6,074 nucleotides of DNA from Peptoniphilaceae bacterium (lineage in GTDB: Bacteria; Bacillota; Clostridia; Tissierellales; Peptoniphilaceae): the NCBI GenBank assembly GCA_029983595.1, contig JASBZD010000076.1, positions 1-6,074 on the forward strand. Reading direction: 5' to 3'. This document shows positions 1 through 4,910 of this stretch, piece after piece; the first letter of the stretch is position 1, and each line of letters opens with the position of its first letter. Made by a program: the position numbers and the translations under genes. The notes under the pieces are model-generated. The model did no database searches and was not told the origin of the DNA. It saw only the letters and a list, made by a program, of their open reading frames with translations.

Positions 1-959
1 TGAGCAAAACGATTCATTTCTTTATCAATTGAATCTTCTACTAAATCTTTTGGTACTTCAAAATCAGCAAACTCAGTAATCTTATATAAAACTGCATTTT
101 TAATTTCTGCATCTTTTCTAGAATCTAGATCTTTTTGAAGTTCAGTGCGTTTTGCTTCACGATATTCATCTACAGTATCAAACTCTGAAATATCTTTAAT
201 AAACTCATCATCTACTTCTGGATATTCTACTTCTCTAATTTCTTTAACTAATACATCAAAAATAGCATCTTTTCCAGCTAATTCTTCAGCATGATATTCT
301 TCTGGGAAAGTAACTTTAACTTCTACTTCTTTTCCAGCTTCAGCTCCAATAAGTTGGTCTTCAAATCCTGGGATAAAAGTATTTGAACCAAGCTCTAACT
401 CATAATCAGAAGCTTGACCACCTTCAAACTCTTTTCCATCTACAAACCCTGTATAATCAATTAAAAGAGTGTCTCCAGATTTTGAAGCTCTATCTTCTAC
501 TATTATAGCTCTTTTATTATTTTCTCTTTCGTGTTCTAATTCATGATCAATTAACTCATCTGTAACTTCATATTTGATTTCTGGAATTTCAATTTTTGAA
601 TAGTCTTTTAATTCAAACTCCGGAATAACCTCAACTTTAACTTCTAAAACTGCATCATCTCCAGCTTTATATCCATCTTTTACAGAAATATTAGGTCTAC
701 CAGCAAGCTCAACATCATTTTTTTCTACGAATTCACTATAATATGATGGAATAAGCTCATTTATAGCATCTTCAAAGAATATATCTGGTCCATAAGATTG
801 TTCTATAAGTTTTCTAGGGACTTTTCCCTTTCTAAAACCAGGCATTTGAAAATGGTTTTTTTCTTTTAAATATACGCTTTGTTTTGCTTTTTCGATTTCC
901 TCTGCTGGGATAAGAAGTTCAAAGCTTACTTCATTTCCTTCTCTTTTTATATCTGACAT
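1..959 (-). CDS. tig: Trigger factor, ribosome-associated chaperone and peptidyl-prolyl isomerase (C-terminus cut by window edge)
   Basis: Trigger factor binds near the ribosomal exit tunnel and helps nascent proteins fold in the cytoplasm. The minus strand is open from the ATG at 959-957 to the left edge, giving 319 codons of a protein usually about 430 residues long. The ribosome-docking signature GFRKGKVP is at residues 41-48 of the N-terminal domain. An FKBP-type isomerase domain follows at about 160-245, with GDTLLIDYTGFVDG near 161-174 and a later FIPGFEDQLIGA segment. The start of the helical C-terminal chaperone arms (from about 250) is present, and the end is missing only because the window stops. 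A GGAGG site at 969-965 lies 5 nt before the start. The gene follows the zinc-ribbon gene on the same strand but has its own candidate promoter. In many Firmicutes clpP and clpX lie downstream of tig, which here would be off the left edge (inference). Identification is secure. Confidence 0.97.
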   Translation of the reverse strand, partial: MSDIKREGNEVSFELLIPAEEIEKAKQSVYLKEKNHFQMPGFRKGKVPRKLIEQSYGPDIFFEDAINELIPSYYSEFVEKNDVELAGRPNISVKDGYKAGDDAVLEVKVEVIPEFELKDYSKIEIPEIKYEVTDELIDHELEHERENNKRAIIVEDRASKSGDTLLIDYTGFVDGKEFEGGQASDYELELGSNTFIPGFEDQLIGAEAGKEVEVKVTFPEEYHAEELAGKDAIFDVLVKEIREVEYPEVDDEFIKDISEFDTVDEYREAKRTELQKDLDSRKDAEIKNAVLYKITEFADFEVPKDLVEDSIDKEMNRFA

Positions 960-987
960 TTTAACCTCCGACATTTATCTATATCTA

Positions 988-1010
988 ATTAAGTTTACCC
1001 TAAACTTAAT
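988..1010. repeat. Perfect 10-bp inverted repeat between the zinc-ribbon gene and tig
   Basis: The arms ATTAAGTTTA (988-997) and TAAACTTAAT (1001-1010) are exact reverse complements separated by CCC. On the minus strand the repeat begins 2 nt after the TATAAT at 1018-1013, so it covers the expected start of tig transcription. It is not followed by a T-run on either strand, so it is unlikely to be a simple terminator. An operator for a dimeric repressor or a short 5'-UTR hairpin would both fit. It does not match the CIRCE or CtsR operators as I know them. Confidence 0.6.
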
Positions 1011-1012
1011 AT

Positions 1013-1041
1013 ATTATACATTTTTTACAAAATCATTTCCA
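1013..1041 (-). promoter_or_regulatory. Candidate sigma-A promoter for tig
   Basis: On the minus strand a perfect -10 hexamer TATAAT is at 1018-1013. A moderate -35 TGGAAA (4 of 6 to consensus) is at 1041-1036, with a 17-nt spacer. The promoter overlaps the last codons and stop of the upstream zinc-ribbon gene. Transcription would start near 1006, inside the inverted repeat, about 45 nt before the tig ATG. The -10 is convincing by sequence, but in AT-rich DNA such matches also arise by chance. Confidence 0.5.
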
Positions 1042-1427
1042 CAATTCTTGCAGTGAATTTTTACCTTACCGCTATTTTTTGGTAGCTTTGCTATCTGCTT
1101 ACATTCAGGACACTTCACATAAGCTACATCTTTATTCTCAATTCTAAGCTTTAATAGTTCCCATTCGCGCCTAATAGGTTTGGTCTTTTTTAAAAAAGCA
1201 ATATTCTCATTAGATCTAGCCGTCATATTTCTAGAAAACATTCTAAATAAAATAATAATAAAGCATAGATTTATTAAAATATTTAAAAGCATTTCTACCT
1301 GTCTATTATTAGCTATATTTCTAATAATCATAGAAAATAACGATAAAACTAATAAAAACCTACTTAGAGAATCGACGCCATATATACTTCTAAAAAATCT
1401 ATCTAATTTTTCCTTAAAATTATCCAA
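1014..1427 (-). CDS. Small membrane protein with two transmembrane helices and a C-terminal zinc ribbon
   Basis: This 137-residue protein is of unknown function. A short charged N-terminus is followed by two hydrophobic segments at about 23-40 and 46-62. A basic stretch leads to a C-terminal zinc ribbon with CPEC at 106-109 and CKNC at 126-129, four cysteines arranged to bind one Zn ion. The start is TTG at 1427-1425: a GAGGG site (1438-1434) sits 6 nt upstream, and an in-frame TGA at 1439-1437 excludes any longer form. The next ATG (residue 33) would remove much of the first helix. The gene lies between the RNA gene's terminator and tig, on the same strand. Similar short two-helix zinc-ribbon proteins are common and unassigned in Firmicutes. 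The ribbon probably faces the cytoplasm, because the loop is short and the basic region is at the C-terminal side (inference). Confidence 0.85.
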   Translation of the reverse strand: MDNFKEKLDRFFRSIYGVDSLSRFLLVLSLFSMIIRNIANNRQVEMLLNILINLCFIIILFRMFSRNMTARSNENIAFLKKTKPIRREWELLKLRIENKDVAYVKCPECKQIAKLPKNSGKVKIHCKNCGNDFVKNV

Positions 1428-1451
1428 TCTAATCCCTCAAATATTAGTTTC

Positions 1452-1479
1452 TTATTACGTCCTAAAATCTAATTGTCAT
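1452..1479 (-). promoter_or_regulatory. Weak candidate promoter for the zinc-ribbon gene
   Basis: On the minus strand ATGACA (1479-1474, 5 of 6 to the -35 consensus) is followed after 16 nt by TAATAA (1457-1452, only 3 of 6 to the -10 consensus). It lies just beyond the terminator of the upstream RNA gene, so a promoter is needed in this short gap unless the terminator leaks. The -10 is poor, so this is only a possible site. Confidence 0.3.
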
Positions 1480-1488
1480 TTTACAACT

Positions 1489-1512
1489 AAAAAGGTGGCG
1501 AGAAAGCCACCT
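1489..1512 (-). terminator. Rho-independent terminator of the structured RNA gene
   Basis: On the minus strand a perfect 7-bp stem AGGTGGC/GCCACCT (1512-1506 with 1499-1493) encloses a 6-nt loop. It is followed directly by a U-run (1493-1489). On the plus strand the run precedes the stem, so the terminator works only leftwards. It ends the RNA gene 8 nt after its tRNA-like CCA and separates it from the zinc-ribbon gene. Confidence 0.9.
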
Positions 1513-1519
1513 GAAATTA

Positions 1520-1589
1520 TGGAGCGAAAAACGAGACTTGAACTCGTAAAAACTGCCACTTAGGCATTATTTTACCCAAAGAATTTCGC
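1520..1589 (-). other. tRNA-like 3' domain of the structured RNA
   Basis: The last 70 nt before the terminator resemble a reduced tRNA. GCGAAAT (1589-1583) can pair with TTTTCGC (1530-1524) in six of seven positions. A 5-bp T-stem ACGAG/CTCGT (1547-1543 with 1535-1531) carries the T-loop TTCAAGT, which fits the TTCRANN consensus. The domain ends T-CCA (1523-1520). The acceptor ends, the discriminator T and the T-arm resemble the 3' end of bacterial tRNA-Gly. A 5-position stem AATGC/GCAGT with one mismatch holds a 7-nt loop CTAAGTG, but the D-arm is only three pairs with a 4-nt loop. The 5' part also pairs with upstream sequence in a stronger helix, so this is unlikely to be a working tRNA. 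Confidence 0.55.
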
Positions 1590-1777
1590 GTAAAATCCGC
1601 CAATGCCGTAGTCATGTATTAATTCAGACCCGCCTAATATTTAGGTGGGTATTCTGCGAGCGACATCTGCCTTCCGATCTAGCCGGCTCGGCATAGACGC
1701 TAAACTGACACGAATTCCCGTATCTGAAATGTAGGTTGAATTAAATATAACTTACGCACACAGCAGATTGTATCTAT

Positions 1778-1806
1778 ATTATAGGATAAAAGTAAGAATT
1801 TTTCAA
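1778..1806 (-). promoter_or_regulatory. Strong sigma-A promoter of the structured RNA
   Basis: On the minus strand TTGAAA (1806-1801) is separated by exactly 17 nt from a perfect TATAAT (1783-1778). Transcription would start near 1771. This is the best promoter in the window and suggests abundant constitutive transcription of the RNA (inference). Confidence 0.85.
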
Positions 1807-1869
1807 TTATTTCAATTTCACAAACTAACTAATTATAATAAGCTATTATATATATAATATAAGCAATAA

Positions 1870-1886
1870 TTTACATCCACTTTACA
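1870..1886 (+). promoter_or_regulatory. Pho-box-like direct repeat upstream of the alkaline phosphatase
   Basis: Two exact TTTACA hexamers (1870-1875 and 1881-1886) are separated by 5 nt, an 11-bp period that places them on one face of the helix. A third TTTACA (1911-1916) forms the -35 of the downstream promoter, but it is 30 bp from the second and therefore out of the 11-bp register. In Bacillus, PhoP binds tandem TT(A/T/C)A(C/T)A repeats with about 5-nt spacing upstream of phosphate-starvation genes. Their place before an alkaline phosphatase makes PhoP control likely. Confidence 0.65.
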
Positions 1887-1910
1887 TAATGCACTAATTA
1901 TTAAATATTA

Positions 1911-1939
1911 TTTACATTTATTTTTTGTGAATTTAATAT
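1911..1939 (+). promoter_or_regulatory. Promoter of the alkaline phosphatase gene
   Basis: A -35 TTTACA (1911-1916) and a -10 TAATAT (1934-1939) are separated by 17 nt, so transcription would begin near 1946, about 43 nt before the start codon. Each hexamer matches the consensus only partly, as expected for a promoter that depends on an activator. Other weak AT-rich -10 sequences nearby, such as TAATAT at 1945-1950, cannot be excluded. Confidence 0.55.
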
Positions 1940-1988
1940 GAAAATAATATCCTTTATTCAAATACTTATTATTATTTAGGAGGATTTT

Positions 1989-3659
1989 ATGAACAAAAAT
2001 CTAAAAAAATTTGTTGCTGCCACTATGGCAGTTGCCATGCTTGTTCCTGCTGCTGTAATGGCCCATCCAGGTCATGACACTAAAGAACATATGACAGTTA
2101 CTGACCAACTGACAATCCCAGACCCAGGTAAAGCTAAAAATGTAATCTTCATGATACCTGATGGAGGTGGTACTGAAGCTTTAACTTTAGCTAGATGGGT
2201 AGATGAAGACCATCATATGAACCTTGATGATATGTCTACTGGTTTAGTTAGAACATCTATATCATCTAAACCAATTGCTGACTCAGCTCCTACTGCTACA
2301 GCTTATGCAACTGGAGTTAAGACTCAAGCTCCATATCTAGGTACTTATGGTGAAGAAGACTGTGGAATGCCAGGATTTGAATATGATTCTGCTAAAGCTA
2401 ACATGCCAATAGCTACAATCTTAGAAGCTGCTCATAGACAAGGAAAATCTACTGGTCTTGTAGCTACTTCTAATATCCAACACGCTACTCCAGCGGCTTA
2501 TTCTTCTCACACTCCAAATAGAAAATTATATGAATTAATTGCTGAACAACAAGTATATGAAAATATCGATGTTATGCTTGGTGGTGGAGAACAATATCTA
2601 CAAGCTGACAAAAGAAAAGATGGCGAAGATTTAATCGGTGTTATTAAAGAAATGGGTTATGATTATGTAACTGATACTCAATCAATGAAAGACTCTAAAT
2701 CTGATAAACTTTGGGGTATGTTTGCTGCTGACGGTATGAAAAAAGATATCGACAGAGATCCAGCTAAAGAACCATCTCTAGCTGAAATGACTGATAAAGC
2801 ATTAGAAATCCTTTCTAAAAATGATAATGGTTTCTTCGTAATGATTGAAGGATCTCAAGTTGACTGGGCAGAACACCAAAACGAACCAGTTGGTGCAGCT
2901 ACTGACTATATCGCTTATGATAAAGCTGTAGGTGTAGCTAAACAATGGGCTGACAAACTAGGTGATACAGTAGTTATCTCTGTAGCAGACCATGCTTGTG
3001 GCGGTATCTCTATCAACAACTATAACCATAACAAAGACTATATGTATGTAGATTTAGAAGAATATGTTGGAATTATCAAAAACGCTAAATTTACTGGAGA
3101 CGAATATGCTAGAAGACTTAATGCTGCTGGTAAAACTGAAGAAGCTGCTATAGCTTTAGCTAAAGAAGGATTCGGCATTGATTTAACTGAAGAAGAAGTA
3201 AAACACGTTTTATCTAAAAAATCTTTTGAAGAATCTATCGGTAACGTAATTTCTAAAAGATCTTCAATCGGTTGGACTACTTTAGGACATACTGGTGGGG
3301 ATGTAGGTCTTTATGTTCATAATACTTCAAATGCTAGAACTCTAAAAGGTACAGTTCATAACTCTCAACTTGGACAATATGCTATTCAATTAATGGGAAT
3401 TGAACTTGATCCATTAACTCAAGAGTTATTCCAACCAATGAGAGATGGATTTGAGAAAAAAGGCGCTAAAGTAGAATTTGAATGGAAAGAAAATGGAAAC
3501 CATATTCTAAAAGCTACTAAAGGCGACAAAGTAGTAGAGTTCCCAATGGATAAAAACTACGCTGTTGTAAATGGCGAAAAAGTTGAACTTGGTGGATTAA
3601 CAGTATCTCACAAAGAAAAAACTTGGGTTCCAGCAAAAGCATTTAGCTTAATTGACTAA
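1989..3659 (+). CDS. Secreted alkaline phosphatase (PhoA family)
   Basis: This enzyme hydrolyses phosphate monoesters outside the membrane to supply phosphate. The 556-residue product has a signal peptide: a lysine-rich start, a hydrophobic core at 8-24 and a VMA cleavage site after residue 25. The mature protein would begin with the His-rich HPGHD. Catalytic residues align with E. coli PhoA: D58 (D51), nucleophile S99 in DSAPTAT (S102), T167 (T155), R178 (R166), E287, D292 and H296 (E322, D327, H331), D334-H335 (D369-H370) and H434 in GHTGGD (H412). H165 and W293 replace E. coli D153 and K328, as reported for some other bacterial alkaline phosphatases. The last 40 residues or so (VVNGEKVEL...TWVPAKAF) look like a copper-amine-oxidase-N-like stalk domain. 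AGGAGG (1978-1983) fixes the ATG. The gene stands alone between a Pho-type promoter and a terminator. Codons favour GCT, GAA and ATC/TTC/AAC, suggesting high expression. Confidence 0.95.
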   Translation: MNKNLKKFVAATMAVAMLVPAAVMAHPGHDTKEHMTVTDQLTIPDPGKAKNVIFMIPDGGGTEALTLARWVDEDHHMNLDDMSTGLVRTSISSKPIADSAPTATAYATGVKTQAPYLGTYGEEDCGMPGFEYDSAKANMPIATILEAAHRQGKSTGLVATSNIQHATPAAYSSHTPNRKLYELIAEQQVYENIDVMLGGGEQYLQADKRKDGEDLIGVIKEMGYDYVTDTQSMKDSKSDKLWGMFAADGMKKDIDRDPAKEPSLAEMTDKALEILSKNDNGFFVMIEGSQVDWAEHQNEPVGAATDYIAYDKAVGVAKQWADKLGDTVVISVADHACGGISINNYNHNKDYMYVDLEEYVGIIKNAKFTGDEYARRLNAAGKTEEAAIALAKEGFGIDLTEEEVKHVLSKKSFEESIGNVISKRSSIGWTTLGHTGGDVGLYVHNTSNARTLKGTVHNSQLGQYAIQLMGIELDPLTQELFQPMRDGFEKKGAKVEFEWKENGNHILKATKGDKVVEFPMDKNYAVVNGEKVELGGLTVSHKEKTWVPAKAFSLID

Positions 3660-3670
3660 TTAATATTATC

Positions 3671-3699
3671 GAGCGTTCATTAATGAGCGCTCTTTTTTT
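3671..3699 (+). terminator. Rho-independent terminator of the alkaline phosphatase gene
   Basis: GAGCG pairs with CGCTC, the stem extends through a T·G pair and TCA/TGA to a TTAA loop, and seven Ts follow (3693-3699). It lies 12 nt after the stop codon, making the gene a single-gene transcript. Confidence 0.93.
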
Positions 3700-3705
3700 A
3701 TAGAT

Positions 3706-3729
3706 AATTTATCATAACAAGTACAACAC
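3706..3729 (+). repeat. Left terminal inverted repeat of the IS30-family remnant
   Basis: This 24-nt segment matches the reverse complement of 4198-4221 at 16 of 24 positions by hand alignment. It includes shared TCA near the outer end, CAA in the middle and a perfect AACAC at the inner end. It marks the probable left boundary of the element, immediately after the phosphatase terminator. Confidence 0.55.
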
Positions 3730-3804
3730 AAAATAAGCTCATAGCTAATTAGCTGTGTAATATGTAAGTGACTAATCAAAACATATTAAAAGGAGCGATT
3801 AACT

Positions 3805-4197
3805 ATGAGCTATAACATCTTGTCATAGAAGATAGATCTTGTATTTATCAATTTTTAAATTTAGGAATGAATATAAGGAAAATTGCACAAGCACTTAAAA
3901 GGTTATCTAGTACAATATCTTGAGAAAAACAATAACCTTTGATAGAGGTAAAGAATTTTTAGAATTTTAGAAAATAAAAAAAGAATTATGATGCAAAACT
4001 TATTTTGTGACACCTACTGCGTATAGCAAAAAGGCACAAATGAAAATAGTAATGGTCTTTTGAAGAAGTTTTACCCTAAGGGGATGGATTTATCAGAAGT
4101 AAATATTGATGATTTAAATTATAACTTAAATTTAATGAATAATAGACCTAGAAAATATAAAACACCTAAGGAAGAACTTTTTGGTTTCTTACCATAG
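3805..4197 (+). pseudogene. IS30-family transposase, frameshifted and internally deleted
   Basis: The ATG at 3805 follows an AAAAGGAG site (3787-3794). The first codons read MSYN; one base then appears to be missing. From 3819 another frame continues with the family's N-terminal helix-turn-helix (LVIEDRSCIYQFLNLG..., then IRKIAQALKRLSSTIS) until a TGA at 3921. Much of the middle, including the first catalytic Asp, is gone. A third frame gives FDRGKEFLEF (3938-3967), with the second catalytic Asp, and stops at TAG. The final frame runs from about 3982 to the TAG at 4197. It contains an in-frame TAG (4024) where the family normally has Trp, then QKGTNENSNGLL with the catalytic Glu (codon 4042-4044), and ends PRKYKTPKEELFGFLP. 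The protein cannot be functional. Confidence 0.88.
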
Positions 4198-4221
4198 GTG
4201 TTACATTTGATTTGACAATTC
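4198..4221 (+). repeat. Right terminal inverted repeat of the IS30-family remnant
   Basis: GTGTTACATTTGATTTGACA followed by ATTC starts directly after the transposase stop codon. This is where IS30-family elements carry their right end, and the sequence resembles such ends. It pairs with 3706-3729 at 16 of 24 positions. Confidence 0.6.
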
Positions 4222-4326
4222 GTCAATAACTAAAAATATTACGTGTTAGAACATGTAAATATATTCTCTTTTAAACTTTATATAGCAGTTTATCATAATT
4301 TTTTATAAACACTTTTTACGTCTTCT

Positions 4327-4899
4327 TTAAATATCATAATTAAAGTCATTAATGAATTTTTTCCTATCTAGGTCTTCTTCTTCAAGAAAATCAAACTCTT
4401 TCATACCTTTTGACTTTGCTACTAATGATATTGGAAAACTTACTATTTTTTGATTTATCATACTGATATTACTGTTGACAATTCTTTTAGCGGCTGCTAG
4501 TTGTTCATTTTCATCGTCAATTTCTTCTTGAAGTCGTAAAAATTCTTTGGAGGACTTAAGATCTGGATAAGCTTCTGCCAAAGCATAGATTTGGTCAATT
4601 AGCTTATTTTGATTTTTTATTTCCTTATTAGCACTTTCAATATTACCTTCTTGTCTTTGTTTAATAACATCAGTAAAAGTAGTCTTTTCATGTTTAGCAA
4701 AAGATTTTGCTACTTTAATCATTTCACAAATTGTATCATAGCGCTTAGCAAGAGCAATATCCACATTTTTCTTGGATTCCTTAATCTTGATTTGGTACCT
4801 ATTTAAGCTATTAGATGTTTTTATAAACCAAATAACAAAGCATAAAATAAGAACAGAGATGACCAAAGGCAATCCTATTATACTCATGTAATCTACCAT
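4327..4899 (-). CDS. LemA family membrane protein
   Basis: This 190-residue protein belongs to the LemA family, whose biochemical role is not settled. One N-terminal membrane helix (about 7-26) has a short outside end. The rest is a cytoplasmic helical bundle: VDIALAKRYDTI (46-57) matches the family's 'V..AL.RR.DLI' segment, followed by a helix with HE at 70-71, AYPDLKSSKEFLRLQ (110-124), the LAAAKRIVN helix (134-142) and the INQKIVSFP motif (148-156). The C-terminus is acidic then basic and probably flexible. AGGAGG (4910-4905) lies 5 nt before the ATG. The upstream DUF3137-like gene ends at 4911, so the ribosome site abuts its stop codon and the two genes are surely cotranscribed. Length and motif order are normal. 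The family call is firm; the function is unknown. Confidence 0.93.
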   Translation of the reverse strand: MVDYMSIIGLPLVISVLILCFVIWFIKTSNSLNRYQIKIKESKKNVDIALAKRYDTICEMIKVAKSFAKHEKTTFTDVIKQRQEGNIESANKEIKNQNKLIDQIYALAEAYPDLKSSKEFLRLQEEIDDENEQLAAAKRIVNSNISMINQKIVSFPISLVAKSKGMKEFDFLEEEDLDRKKFINDFNYDI

Positions 4900-4910
4900 A
4901 ACTTCCTCCT

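Larger units (their letters stand above)
1489..1771 (-). ncRNA. Stand-alone structured non-coding RNA, class not identified
   Basis: The locus has its own promoter (1806-1778) and terminator (1512-1489), giving a transcript of about 280 nt with no plausible reading frame. Helices visible on the minus strand include: a long interrupted stem at 1700-1660 (GCG/CGC, TCT/AGA, GCC/GGC and CCG/CGG steps around the loop GCTAGAT); a 10-step hairpin with one mismatch at 1650-1628; a bulged stem GGCATT plus ATTTTAC pairing with GTAAAAT plus AATGCC (1607-1563); a T-arm-like hairpin (1547-1531); and a closing helix TTCAGA/TCTGAA (1728-1723 with 1628-1623). The region is richer in G+C than its surroundings, as is usual for structured RNA in AT-rich genomes. 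I see no tmRNA tag reading frame or tmRNA 5' end, no RNase P core motifs, no SRP GGAAGCAGC-type apex and no 6S bubble. The raiA class of Gram-positive RNAs is similar in size and is one candidate to test, but I cannot confirm it. The RNA gene is well supported; its identity is not. Confidence 0.85.
3706..4221 (+). mobile_element. Degenerate IS30-family insertion sequence
   Basis: About 516 bp lie between two imperfect inverted repeats, roughly half the usual 1.0-1.2 kb of an IS30-family element. Inside is one recognisable but broken transposase with its own ribosome binding site. The diverged ends, internal deletion and multiple frame changes show an old, immobile insertion. It sits between the phosphatase terminator and the convergent LemA operon, a region that tolerates insertion. 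Confidence 0.8.

Noticed and set aside
1180..1563. Plus-strand open frame of 127 codons
   Set aside because: It is antisense to the zinc-ribbon gene and the RNA terminator. It has no ribosome site, and its last residues (MERKTRLELV) are the typical spurious translation of the reverse of a tRNA-like T-arm.
1520..1589. A genuine stand-alone tRNA gene
   Set aside because: The D-arm is only three pairs with a 4-nt loop, the putative anticodon AAG does not match the Gly-like acceptor, and the strong promoter lies about 180 nt upstream with structured sequence between.
1489..1771. tmRNA (ssrA)
   Set aside because: The tRNA-like CCA end suggested it, but there is no tag reading frame ending in ALAA, no conserved tmRNA 5' end, and the discriminator is T rather than A.
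1835..1860. AT palindromes (ATAATA-AGC-TATTAT and a run of alternating TA)
   Set aside because: These are low-complexity AT sequence, expected by chance in such DNA, with no positional relation to a promoter element.
4281..4318. Hairpin GTTTAT...ATAAAC as a terminator between the IS remnant and the LemA gene
   Set aside because: The stem is six mostly A-T pairs with a long loop. The T-run follows only on the plus strand, where no functional gene precedes it. For the LemA operon on the minus strand no U-run follows.
4609..4806. Plus-strand open frame of 65 codons
   Set aside because: It lies wholly antisense within the LemA gene, has no convincing ribosome site and shows Phe/Ile/Asn-rich composition expected of a shadow.
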